DNA of 64,000 nucleotides, taken from assembly GCA_004193555.1 (NCBI GenBank), contig RPGP01000001.1:918790-982789 (forward strand). Reading direction: 5' to 3'. The notes under the pieces were generated by a model. The model saw only the letters and a program-made list of their open reading frames with translations. It was not told the origin of the DNA and did no database searches. Below are positions 1 to 7,781 of this stretch, piece by piece (position 1 is the stretch's first letter; every line of letters starts with the position of its first letter). The translations under genes were made by a program, and so were the position numbers. Source of the DNA: Desulfobacteraceae bacterium Eth-SRB1 (GTDB lineage: Bacteria > Desulfobacterota > Desulfobacteria > Desulfobacterales > ETH-SRB1).

Positions 1-168
1 ACTTTTCAAACAGTGGAAGATAAGCCTTTGTGCCGATAATTACGGAAACATGTCCTGGCAGAATAAAGCCGTCTATTTTCACATCTTTTGTTTGCATCAG
101 GGCATCAAGGGCAGGAGGAACTGTTTTGTGGGCTGAAAAAACAAAGAAATTTTTGACCTTTGACCTTT
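1..168 (-). pseudogene. Exact partial copy of hypD
   Basis: These 168 bases are identical to positions 39260-39427, inside the intact hypD of this window. The match stops at 168/39427 and may extend left of the window. The piece encodes an internal segment of the HypD Fe-S maturation protein and has neither start nor stop of its own. The junction lies at a doubled GGTCAAA (minus strand), so microhomology could have mediated it. An assembly chimera is a real alternative because no base differs. Confidence 0.9.
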
Positions 169-395
169 GCCAGCATGCGGGCAGCAAGATCGGGATACTC
201 TTCGGGATCAAGCCCGCATTCGGAAAACTCTTCTTCAAATCTCATTTTCCGGGAATCATCTAACAAATCTAAAATATATTCGTTTACCCTTGCCATTTCA
301 TCTCTCAATGTATAGCAGAGTATGTTCATGGTTCCCTCATCCAAGGTAAAATAGCGGTCTAAGTGCCGCCGCAGATATAAAGTACACTTTTTCAA
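105..395 (-). pseudogene. Hypothetical protein N-terminus fused to the hypD fragment
   Basis: A 96-codon frame reads leftward. About the first 75 residues (395 down to about 170) are acidic, helical and look genuinely coded, with stretches such as DEMARVNEYILDLLDDSRK and ECGLDPEEYPDLAARMLA. After residue 75 the frame runs into the duplicated hypD sequence in a foreign frame, so the native C-terminus is missing. I do not recognise the family. It is most simply a truncated gene left by the rearrangement that brought in the hypD piece. Confidence 0.45.
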
Positions 396-402
396 GGCAG
401 AG

Positions 403-702
403 GTGGAATTCAGCGGCTGGTCAGCCAGACATGTGGCTGAGAGAATATGGAGTCCTGATCAGAAAATCGTTAAAAAAGCTGATGGAAAAATAAGACTTAT
501 CTTCAGTTCTTCATCCGAGTACGAGCTAACAGGATGGGTGCTTTCCTTTGCGGATGAGGCAAGAGTGGTTAAGCCAAAGTGGCTGGTGGAGGAGATAAAG
601 AAAACATTAGGGAGGATGCAAGAAGTTTATACGAGAAGCAGGAGTTGTCCAAAAATGTCTGTTACGAAGATGTTATCCCGGGAAGAGAAAGAGAAGGTCT
701 GA
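403..702 (+). pseudogene. C-terminal fragment of a WYL-domain transcriptional regulator
   Basis: The frame encodes the tail of a WYL/WCX regulator, visible as VAERIWSPDQKI, DGKIRLIFSSSSEYELTGW and VLSFADEARVVKPKWL. WYL proteins bind ligands or nucleic acids through this region and normally carry an N-terminal helix-turn-helix and the WYL core, both absent here. The frame opens directly after the hypothetical remnant, with no plausible own start. Coding quality falls after about position 600. A second copy of the core of this tail (478-590) lies at 2881-2993 on the other side of hipBA. Confidence 0.7.
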
Positions 703-841
703 AGGGCTCTGGCTTTAGATTGAATGAGCTGTTGCTGGTGACGAGAGATACTGATAAAGAACTGGACAGGATAAGATTCGTCCCCATGGCATTTACGGTT
801 CATTAAATAATCGTTGATTTAACGGTTAAATAGAACTATTC
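703..841. other. Non-coding decay tail
   Basis: A second frame (about 690-806) reads on past the WYL fragment and ends in residues such as ELDRIRFVPMAF, which could be a remnant of another protein. I cannot assign it and see no start signal. Confidence 0.3.
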
Positions 842-956
842 ATTACCGAACGGGAATAACTTATTGTTTTTCTGTGTGAAATATCAAAATATTCCCGTTC
901 GGTAATTTATCTTGAATTAAAAGTGTGCGAAGCATAAATATTCCCGTTCGGTAATA
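842..956. promoter_or_regulatory. Three copies of a 17-bp operator-like motif upstream of hipBA
   Basis: The motif TATTCCCGTTCGGTAAT occurs at 891-907 and 939-955 in the forward sense and at 842-858 as its reverse complement. Its core is a small dyad, CCG-AA-CGG. The copies lie 230-340 bp upstream of hipB. HipB-type antitoxins autoregulate by binding repeated operators, so these are candidate HipB sites. A family A repeat separates them from the gene, so they could instead belong to a lost neighbour. Confidence 0.5.
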
Positions 957-960
957 TTCT

Positions 961-1125
961 GAGACCTTTGAAAAATGATCAATTTTGTCCAAGTTCAAGG
1001 AAGGCGAAAATTTTAACCACAGGAATATATTGAATATTTCGAGAATTAAAATTTGAGCTTGACGCCGACACGAAGTGAAGCATCAGCGCTCAATCGGGCA
1101 AAAGGGGGCGTTTTGCAAAGGTCTC
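961..1125. repeat. MITE-like palindromic repeat, family A, full copy
   Basis: A 165-bp element with terminal inverted repeats: it begins GAGACCTTTGAAAAA and ends TTTTGCAAAGGTCTC. Related copies lie at 32435-32576 and 63026-63103, with right halves at 42053-42093 and 61879-61928. It has no coding capacity and resembles a non-autonomous element mobilised in trans. Confidence 0.85.
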
Positions 1126-1183
1126 ATTCTATAGTAAACGGAAGGATTCACCGGTTATTTTTTTGGCAGCAGGGAGATAGATT

Positions 1184-1444
1184 GTGGACACAAAAACATT
1201 AATATTGGGTCAAAAAAATAAGAAAACCTGGATTGAAATTCATAACCTGAAGGCCATTGGTCAGATGGTTCGTAAAAAGCGTAAGAAAATGGGAATGACA
1301 CAGGCTGAAGCTGCCGGGCTTTGTAATGTTGGCGCCCGTTTTATGTCCGAACTGGAAAACGGAAAAGCTACCATGCACTTTGATAAAATCATGAAAGTTT
1401 TAAGAAGTTTTGGTTTTATTATCGGTATTAGTGAAAGGTTGTGA
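1184..1444 (+). CDS. hipB: HipB-like XRE-family antitoxin
   Basis: An 86-residue protein with a Cro/CI-type helix-turn-helix at about residues 27-80: IGQMVRKKRKKMGMTQAEAA, then FMSELENGKATMHFDKIMKV. It should bind and neutralise HipA and repress the operon through operator DNA. The start is GTG at 1184, preceded by AGGGAGA. The stop overlaps a possible GTG start of hipA (GTGA at 1441-1444), the tight coupling usual for hipBA. Length and motif order fit HipB. The three repeated motifs at 842-956 are candidate operators. Confidence 0.9.
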   Translation: MDTKTLILGQKNKKTWIEIHNLKAIGQMVRKKRKKMGMTQAEAAGLCNVGARFMSELENGKATMHFDKIMKVLRSFGFIIGISERL

Positions 1445-1449
1445 TAGCC

Positions 1450-2694
1450 ATGGCAAGGTTAGCTATATATTTGCATGATGAGTTTGTTGGATACCTTTGG
1501 CTGGATGAAAAAAGGCGTTTTATTTTCCAGTATGACAAGAATTATATGAATTATCCTGATGCCATGCCTCTATCTCTCTGTTTGCCATTGCGGGAAGAGC
1601 CTTACATTGATGATATCGCAAAGCCATTTTTCAGCAATTTGCTGCCGGAGGGTGAGATCAGAGCCCGAATTTCGAAAATTAAACATATTTCAAAGCAAAA
1701 CGATTTCAAACTGCTGGAAGCAATTGGCGGTGAGTGTGCCGGAGCTGTCTCTATTCTTCCCCAAGTTGCTGCTCCGGGCGGTGAAGAAGAATATTTATTG
1801 CTGCCTGATCAGGAAGTTGAGCAGCTCATGGAAGAAAATGCCGTAAAGCCTATTTTGATTATAAAAGATGAGTTGCGTCTTTCTTTGGCAGGCGCTCAAA
1901 ATAAAATTCCAGTTTTTATAAATAACAACAATTTTTATTTGCCGGTTGGAATTGCGCCGAGTTCCCATATTCTTAAGCCCCAAAATCTATATTTTGAGGA
2001 TATGGTTCAAAATGAATACTTTTGCATGTTGCTTGCCGAAGCAGTTGGATTGCCGGTCCCGCGGTCTTTTATATGGAAAGGCAAAAAGTATATTGCATAC
2101 ATAGTGGAACGCTATGACAGGGTAAAGAAAAAGGACGGAAGCCTTACACGAATTCACCAGGAGGACTTATGCCAGGCGCTTGGCTGTATGCCTGATCAAA
2201 AATATGAAACTGAAGGCGGACCAGGGTTGACCGATTGTTTCCGTCTGATCGAAACATATAGCATAAATCCTGTTTTAGACAAGCAAGCCTTGATAAAATG
2301 GCTAATATTCAATTGTTTCATCGGCAATGCAGATGCACATGGGAAAAATTTGTCATTTATCAGGACTGGAGGAGGAGGCATTCGCCTGGCGCCCTTTTAT
2401 GATTTGATTTCAACCAGGGTTTATCCTGAGCTTTCCTCGAAAATGGCAATGAAAATCGGCACGGAAAACCGTTTTGACTGGATTGTTGAGAGGCACTGGC
2501 TGCGGCTGGCAGATCAACTCGATTTGAAATTTGTATATCTTAAACAGGTGATAGAGGAAATTGCATATACTTTTGAAAAAGTTTCGACTAAAATTGCTGA
2601 TAAATTAATTGATGAGTTTGACGGCAATAAAACTGTTCTAAAAATTTGTAATATTCTTTCAGATTACATAAAGCATGTAAGGCATTTTCTATAG
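1450..2694 (+). CDS. hipA: HipA-like serine/threonine kinase toxin
   Basis: HipA kinases phosphorylate glutamyl-tRNA synthetase or other targets and cause growth arrest or persistence; autophosphorylation on a P-loop serine inactivates them. The protein has the HipA N-subdomain (MARLAIYLHDEFVGYLWLDE), the P-loop region SLAGAQNKIP, the kinase loop NCFIGNADAHGKNLSF and the metal-binding APFYDLIST. Counted from the alternative GTG at 1441, the autophosphorylation-type serine is residue 148, the catalytic aspartate 298 and the DFG-like aspartate 321. I prefer ATG 1450 because AAGG lies at 1435-1438 and the family N-terminus starts there. About 414 residues, close to E. coli HipA (440). All key residues are present, so it looks active. 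Confidence 0.93.
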   Translation: MARLAIYLHDEFVGYLWLDEKRRFIFQYDKNYMNYPDAMPLSLCLPLREEPYIDDIAKPFFSNLLPEGEIRARISKIKHISKQNDFKLLEAIGGECAGAVSILPQVAAPGGEEEYLLLPDQEVEQLMEENAVKPILIIKDELRLSLAGAQNKIPVFINNNNFYLPVGIAPSSHILKPQNLYFEDMVQNEYFCMLLAEAVGLPVPRSFIWKGKKYIAYIVERYDRVKKKDGSLTRIHQEDLCQALGCMPDQKYETEGGPGLTDCFRLIETYSINPVLDKQALIKWLIFNCFIGNADAHGKNLSFIRTGGGGIRLAPFYDLISTRVYPELSSKMAMKIGTENRFDWIVERHWLRLADQLDLKFVYLKQVIEEIAYTFEKVSTKIADKLIDEFDGNKTVLKICNILSDYIKHVRHFL

Positions 2695-3062
2695 CGCTGA
2701 GAAGATACAGACCTTTTTTAATGAACTACCCCGCAAGCGGCACAGAATTAACCTCTACAGATTTCGCATTTAGGGGGTTATGATATATGATCCCCTTGCA
2801 CTTCAAGTGATTATAGTAATCTGTCCCGTAGCTCCGGCATATGGTACTGGGGTAATCTGCAAAATCTGTGAAATAAAAAGGCTGATGGAAAAATAAGACT
2901 TATCTTCAGTTCTTCATCCGAATACGAGCTAACAGGATGGGCGCTTTCTTTTGCAGATGAGGCAAGAGTGGTTAAGCCAAAGTGGCTGGTGGAAAAAGTA
3001 AGTCAAACCATCAAGAAGGTTGAATGCTCTTATTGCAAAGAATTTGAAGAAGGTAAAAATTA
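2695..3062. other. Gene-free stretch with a second WYL-tail fragment
   Basis: The stretch is non-coding apart from the WYL-regulator fragment at 2881-2993, which continues in frame to about 3050 with residues like VEKVSQTIKKVECSYCKEFE. No promoter or RNA gene was recognised. Confidence 0.6.
2881..2993 (+). repeat. Direct repeat of the WYL-regulator tail
   Basis: This 113-bp segment matches 478-590 at a constant offset of 2403 with about four differences. It encodes the same DGKIRLIFSSSSEYELTGW segment. The two copies are in the same orientation and bracket the operator motifs, the family A repeat and hipBA. The differences are mostly at codon third positions, so the copies were once coding. 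Confidence 0.85.
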
Positions 3063-3405
3063 TTGGCTGAGAATAAAATTGTTAATGCTGACAAGCTCCA
3101 GGGTCTTATTTATACCATTCGGGATGTTCAAGTAATGTACGATAGTGATTTAGCTGAGTTGTATGGCGTGGAAATAAAAAGGCTTAATGAACAAGTAAAA
3201 AGAAACAGGGAAAGCTTCCCTGAAGAGTTTATGTTTCAAACTCACTGATGAAGAGTTTGCATCTCTATGGTCGCAAAATGCGACCCATAAAAACCGGCAG
3301 AGGCAGGCATCGAAAGTATCTACCCTATGTCAGAACAAGGGGTAGCGGGTTAAACATAGACCTGGCACTTTTCTTTTACATAACCGTCCCAGAAGCATCT
3401 ATACA
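3063..3405 (+). pseudogene. ORF6N-domain protein, frameshifted remnant
   Basis: The first frame (TTG start at 3063) gives an ORF6N/KilA-N-like N-terminus: IYTIRDVQVMYDSDLAELYG, then KRLNEQVKRNRESFPEEFMF. ORF6N proteins are phage-type DNA-binding regulators or antirepressors. The family sequence continues in a second frame from about 3240 (LTDEEFASLWSQNAT) and in a third from about 3300 (GRGRHRKYLPYVRTRGSGLN), so at least two frameshifts break the gene. The C-terminal half is absent, and the reading meets the IS110 remnant near 3400. Confidence 0.8.
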
Positions 3406-3860
3406 GGCTTTTCCTGGCAACAGCACAAAAACAACGAAGGCATGAGAAACTTATAATCTGAAGAACGTCCCATAGGCTCCCCCAGAGTGCTGATTACTCG
3501 CGGATCCTTAATGTCCGTTTTTCCGGTATCATTGGTCTCAACCACTCTAAACTTTTTCACACTTTCCGCATTGACGTAACAGGTCAGACAGCTATTGCGT
3601 CTTGCTGTACGGAGCAGGCTGTTTTGATACTGACCGGTTGGTTCACAAACAATCCGCAAGTTGTTCATCCCATGCTCTTTGGCAATGTTTTGGTATTTTA
3701 TTATTCGCCTTTGGATAACATCGGTACGATTGCTACAGATGTCAGTATATTCCCTGCTATCAGCAGCAAAAAAGAAGTTCAAATTGTCTTTGTGAACATC
3801 TACAGATATATCCATAACCTGATTTAAATTGATTTTTTCGGCAATGTGTGTGATTTTCAT
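3399..3860 (-). pseudogene. IS110-family transposase, truncated
   Basis: 153 residues read leftward. The N-terminal DEDD domain of IS110 transposases is visible: MDISVDVHKDNLNFFF (first acidic residue), NLRIVCEPTGQYQNSLLR, VKKFRVVETNDTGKTDIKD. IS110 enzymes are usually 300-400 residues and end in a transposase_20 domain with a catalytic serine; that half is missing. A ribosome-binding site (AAGGAG) precedes the ATG at 3860. The rightmost IS sequence survives and the left end was lost where it meets the ORF6N remnant, so it is inactive. Confidence 0.85.
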
Positions 3861-4104
3861 TACGGCTTCTCCTTTTGATGTAAAATTATTTGATATGATT
3901 TAACAAATTAGATATTATAGCCAAATTTAAAGGAGAAGCCATCTTTTTGATTTTGACTAATAGTATATTGAGATTGACTGGGCAAAGCCGTGCCGCTTTT
4001 CGAAAGGCGGCATTTGACCGATAGTTTTTACCTTTATCATAGTTTTTCGGTTATCGTTGCCCAGCCACTCAGCTTGACGAGCCACAGAAATAGAACACTG
4101 ATAC
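3861..4104. other. Non-coding stretch with an inverted repeat by the IS110 remnant
   Basis: GGCTTCTCCTTT at 3864-3875 is the perfect complement of AAAGGAGAAGCC at 3929-3940. The left arm is also the ribosome-binding region of the transposase gene on the minus strand. A second pair, GACTGGGCAA near 3976 and TTGCCCAGCC near 4059, flanks a small GC-rich hairpin. This may be the terminal non-coding region of the IS element. Confidence 0.5.
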
Positions 4105-5061
4105 TTGAATGCCAAAATGATAAATAACGAGTTAAAAAAAATAGGTCTTAAAAGAACGACCCACGAATTAGTTTCTCATCTCTGTGATCAAAAATGGGTT
4201 TCAGAAGATGAAATCACTGAGCTTGATGCAGTAGTAAGCCATTGGCTGCAAAACCCTGTCTCCACAGTGCCATTTCTTACCAATTCAATAAAAAATGAAT
4301 GTAACAGGTTTGTTAATAAGTTTAATGAGAAGCAAATTGAAAACGGTCTTTTAAATTGTGTGCGTGACCCTCATGAACCATACCAGCTTACCCTGAATTT
4401 TCTTTTTGATGATTTACCGTTTCCTCCACCTTTGGCTTGGGATTTTACATTTATAGATTTATTTGCAGGAATAGGCGGTATTCGTATAGCCTTTCAAGAA
4501 GCAGGTGGAAAATGCGTTTTTACCAGCGAATGGGATAAATTTGCCAAGCAGACCTATGAAGCTAATTTTGGAGAACATCCCTACGGGGATATCCGAAAAA
4601 TAAACAAAAGTGAGATTCCCGATCATGATGTGTTGTGTGCAGGATTTCCCTGCCAGCCTTTTTCTCTTGCGGGTGTTTCTAAAAAAAACTCATTAGGCCG
4701 GAAACATGGATTTGAGGACAAAACGCAGGGGACACTGTTTTTTGAGATAAAAGAGATCCTTCGGATAAAAAGGCCTAAAGCCTTTATGCTGGAGAATGTC
4801 AAAAACCTTGTATCACATGACAAGAGAAAAACATTTGAGGTTATTCGCCACGCTTTGGAAGACCAACTTGGCTATGTCATGAACTGGAAAATCGTAGATG
4901 GTGGCAGATGGGTTCCTCAACACAGGGAACGAATTTTTATGGTTGGTTACGATCCGAAGCAGATCAGCGTTGATAAGCAGGAAATCATAATACCGGAAGG
5001 CCCAGATGATGGGTATGCTTATCCAGAACTCAAGTCCATAATCAAAAAGAAAGCGGCGTAA
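4105..5061 (+). pseudogene. dcm: Dcm-like cytosine-C5 methyltransferase lacking its 3' third
   Basis: Dcm methylates the inner cytosine of CCWGG. Motif [16 protein letters not shown], motif IV with the catalytic cysteine [20 protein letters not shown], motif [10 protein letters not shown] and motif [16 protein letters not shown] are all present and very close to E. coli Dcm. After motif VIII the protein ends in an unrelated tail ([12 protein letters not shown]) at 318 residues; E. coli Dcm has 472. The target-recognition domain and motifs IX and X are missing, so it should bind neither CCWGG nor cofactor properly. The start is TTG 4105 or ATG 4117, with no clear ribosome-binding site. The missing end is replaced by the two genes that follow. 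Confidence 0.85.
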
Positions 5062-5071
5062 GGATTTTGAA

Positions 5072-5404
5072 ATGAATACGCGTTTTAGTTATCTGTACCG
5101 CGATGCAAGTAATTACAAAAAGTATAGCGAGGTCATTTTTTCAGGAAGCTTAAAATTTGAGCAGCTTTTACCTTTCCTGAAAGATAAAACATTTTTTATC
5201 CCCTCTGAAATTGGCTTAGATGATTTACAGGGAAACGAATGGTCTTTTGATGACCATGTCTGGCATGAAATTGAAAACATTCAACCTACGCCAAATACGC
5301 CAACGGTTAATATTAAAGCCATGCAAGTGCTCGAAAGATTTAAAGTCGCTTACAAAGACGGATGGAATGAGTACGCTGTTATGAAACGTAAGGGGCTATT
5401 ATGA
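5072..5404 (+). CDS. Hypothetical protein partnered with an HNH nuclease
   Basis: 110 residues, no recognised domain. It is acidic to neutral with aromatic-rich stretches (SYLYRDASNYKKYSEVIFSG, WSFDDHVWHEIENI) and no membrane segment. It starts at ATG 5072 after AAGGA and overlaps the next gene by 4 bp (ATGA at 5401-5404), so the two are translationally coupled. The pairing suggests a partner or immunity-like protein for the nuclease, but that is inference from position only. It lies exactly where the dcm 3' end should be. Confidence 0.7.
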   Translation: MNTRFSYLYRDASNYKKYSEVIFSGSLKFEQLLPFLKDKTFFIPSEIGLDDLQGNEWSFDDHVWHEIENIQPTPNTPTVNIKAMQVLERFKVAYKDGWNEYAVMKRKGLL

Positions 5405-6150
5405 GTAATGTAACCCGGAAACCGTGGACAAGGGAAGAACTGATACTTGCAATAAATCTTTATTGTAAAATTCCTTTTGGAAGAATTCATGTTCGGAATC
5501 CAGATATCATTAAACTATCAGAACTGCTAAATCGGACTCCAGGTTCTGTGAGCTACAAACTTGCAAATTTTGCCAGTATAGACCCTTCATTGGATAGAAA
5601 AGGTGCTTCAAATGTTAGCAAACTTGATAAAGAAGTTTGGAACGACTTTTATAATGACTGGGAAAAAATGGCATTTGAAAGCGAACAAAAAGCGTTTGAA
5701 ATTTGTGGCAAAAGGATCGGCGAGGCAGAGAAAATTGAAATTCCTGAAGGAAAAACAACAGAATCAATTATCAAAACCAGAGTTAACCAAAGTTTTTTCA
5801 GAAAAATGATTTTGTCTTCTTATAACTCAAAATGTTGTATTACCGGATTGCCTGTGGAAAAATTACTTGTCGCAAGTCATATTATTCCATGGGCACAAGA
5901 CACTCAAAATCGCCTAAACCCGCAGAATGGATTATGCTTAAATGCTTTACATGATAAAGCATTCGATATCGGATTAATAACAATAGATGAATCATATTGC
6001 GTAGTTATATCTACTGAGATTCGTAATCTTAATTCAACCAAGGCAAAAATGATTCTAGATTATGAAGGGATAACTATGACCATGCCAAACCGTTTCATTC
6101 CCAGTCAAGAGTTTTTGAGTTATCATAGAGAGAAAATTTTTATCTCTTGA
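5401..6150 (+). CDS. HNH endonuclease, restriction-like
   Basis: 249 residues. The N-terminal 90 residues (RKPWTREELILAINLYCKIP, LLNRTPGSVSYKLANFASID) look like the DNA-binding region found in a group of HNH restriction-type nucleases. The HNH domain lies at about 125-205: FRKMILSSYNSKCCITGLP, LLVASHIIPWAQDTQ, NPQNGLCLNALHDKAFD. The histidines and asparagine of the beta-beta-alpha-metal fold are all present. It should cleave DNA, possibly modified or foreign DNA. It is coupled to the 110-residue gene upstream. Its stop (6148-6150) overlaps the remaining EcoRII reading frame, so it sits flush against a truncated restriction gene. Confidence 0.85.
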   Translation: MSNVTRKPWTREELILAINLYCKIPFGRIHVRNPDIIKLSELLNRTPGSVSYKLANFASIDPSLDRKGASNVSKLDKEVWNDFYNDWEKMAFESEQKAFEICGKRIGEAEKIEIPEGKTTESIIKTRVNQSFFRKMILSSYNSKCCITGLPVEKLLVASHIIPWAQDTQNRLNPQNGLCLNALHDKAFDIGLITIDESYCVVISTEIRNLNSTKAKMILDYEGITMTMPNRFIPSQEFLSYHREKIFIS

Positions 6151-7277
6151 CATGTGGCCATCAGGCTGGTCTTTACTTGCCCCGTATTTTCTTTCAGGTG
6201 GTACTCCCTGAAATTTGCACAACTGAAAAATACAATCCAGATGCTTGGATAGAAGAATGCTATTTCCCCGCCCAAGGAGATTCTATCAAAAAGTTGCGTG
6301 CGATTTACTACAACTCAAAGTATTTCCCCGAATGAGGGTTAAAAAAGAAATACGATGAGTTCCGGCTGACTCGCTGGGGTGGCAGTTCTTCTCCTGCTCA
6401 GGATATTGAGAATACAGGAAGTATCTGTATTTTTGCGGTTGGAAGAGATGAAAGTAAAATTCAATCTGTTGCTTGGGTTGCGTCTTCTGTTGAAGAGGAA
6501 GATTTGATAGAAAACTGGCTTGGTTGCGAAGTTGAGCCCGGCAGGTTTCAGATGCGTAATTATGTACCGCAACCAGAGAAGGAGTTGATACTACCAGAAG
6601 AGTGGTTCAAACACTTTCCCACTGGAAGAGAAATTTTCAATTTCGTTCTGCAGGCATTGCCAAGGAACAAATGGGTAAAGTCAATAGACGCACTTCTACT
6701 TAAACGCAGAGAGTTTGAGTTCGAAGTATTTCAAAAAATAGAAAATGCTGATGTGTTGCCACAAATCGGAAATGGTTTCCATGCTGTCGAAGAGTTTATA
6801 AAATATGCTCATTCAGTTTCAAATCGGCGTAAATCACGTACAGGAATATCTCTTGAGTTGAACCTCGAATCAATTTTTGTTGATGAAAAACTGGCCTTTG
6901 AAACTCAGGCTATAACCGAGAACAGGAAAAAACCTGATTTTCTGTTTCCCTCTGGGGAAGCCTATCATGACTCGAATTTCCCAAGCACAAAGCTTCATAT
7001 GATGGCTGCGAAAACATGCTGCAAAGACAGGTGGCGACAGGTACTCAATGAAGCCAACAGGATCAGCTTGAAACATCTATTCACCCTTCAGCAGGGTGTG
7101 TCCGGCAATCAGCTCCGGGAAATGAAAGATAATAATGTTGCACTTGTTGTTCCGGCACCGCAAATCGGATCATTTCCGAAGAAATGGAGAAACTCTCTTT
7201 TAACACTTGATAGTTTTGTCCAGCGCATACGAGCACAACAGCTCAATGTTCACGGGTTTGAGCAATGGATAAACTGA
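6147..7277 (+). pseudogene. EcoRII-like restriction endonuclease, 5'-truncated with an internal TGA
   Basis: EcoRII cleaves before CCWGG and needs two sites; its N-terminal domain is the allosteric effector domain and its C-terminal domain is the PD-(D/E)XK nuclease. The frame is one continuous reading, TGA excepted. 6147-6332 gives CGHQAGLYLP to LRAIYYNSKYFPE, then TGA at 6333-6335, then LTRWGGSSSPAQDIENTGS. The C-terminal domain follows: HSVSNRRKSRTGISLELNLE, ENRKKPDFLFPSGEAYHD, KTCCKDRWRQVLNEANRI. Compared with EcoRII, about 33 N-terminal residues are missing. The TGA falls in a variable loop and no GGU-loop hairpin follows, so it is a nonsense change rather than selenocysteine. The isolated catalytic domain could still be made from the TTG at 6504. 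Confidence 0.85.
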
Positions 7278-7693
7278 CTCCCGAGCATAGAAGCTGGAAC
7301 ATGAGCAGAATTCGTTCCGGTAATACGAAACCGGAACTTCTTGTTCGTTCTCTTCTGCATCGGATGGGATACAGGTTCAGACTTCATCGGAAAGACTTGC
7401 CGGGGAAACCTGATATCGTTCTGCCAAAGTACAGAACTGTCATTTTTGTTCATGGCTGTTTCTGGCACAGGCATGAAGATTGTAAATATGCCTATATACC
7501 CAAATCAAGGCGGGAATTCTGGGATAATAAATTCAAAACCAATATTGAAAGAGATAAAAAAGTAAACCAAAAATTAATGAATCTTGGCTGGAAAGTAAAT
7601 ATTATCTGGGAGTGTGAATTGTCTGATGTGAAAGCTGTTGAAAAGAAGCTTGATAATTTTTTCAAAAATAATGCAGAAACAAAGAATGGCTAA
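7265..7693 (+). CDS. vsr: Very short patch repair endonuclease
   Basis: Vsr nicks at T:G mismatches that arise from deamination of 5-methylcytosine in Dcm sites. The 142-residue protein has the full family signature: MDKLTPEHRSWNMSRIRSGN, LHRMGYRFRLHRKDLPGKPD with the catalytic aspartate, VFVHGCFWHRHEDCKYAYIP with the zinc and active-site histidines, and VNIIWECEL. It overlaps the end of the EcoRII remnant by 13 bp. It appears intact although both its methyltransferase and nuclease partners are broken. Its stop overlaps the start of an attC site. Confidence 0.95.
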   Translation: MDKLTPEHRSWNMSRIRSGNTKPELLVRSLLHRMGYRFRLHRKDLPGKPDIVLPKYRTVIFVHGCFWHRHEDCKYAYIPKSRREFWDNKFKTNIERDKKVNQKLMNLGWKVNIIWECELSDVKAVEKKLDNFFKNNAETKNG

Positions 7694-7758
7694 CGAATCA
7701 CCGCACTGGTTTTTTACTCTGCTGCGCCCCGTAAAAACCAGTGACTTCCGCGTTAGCC
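7688..7758 (+). other. Integron attC recombination site, complete
   Basis: GGCTAAC (7688-7694) and GTTAGCC (7752-7758) are perfect complements in the positions of the R'' and R' boxes. Inside them, CACTGGTTTTTTAC and GTAAAAACCAGTG pair except for one extra T, the extrahelical base expected of attC. The loop reads TCTGCTGCGCCCC. The length of 71 bp is normal for attC. The site marks the end of one gene cassette and the beginning of the TIR cassette. No integron integrase gene is in the window. Confidence 0.8.
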
Positions 7759-7781
7759 CAAAATACTAAAGGAGGTAAAAC

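Noticed and set aside
842-956. Short CRISPR-like array of 17-bp repeats
   Set aside because: Only three units, one inverted, unequal spacing and no cas genes.
6333-6335. TGA in the EcoRII frame as selenocysteine
   Set aside because: No GGU-loop hairpin follows, the site is a variable loop, and the gene is also 5'-truncated; a nonsense mutation is simpler.
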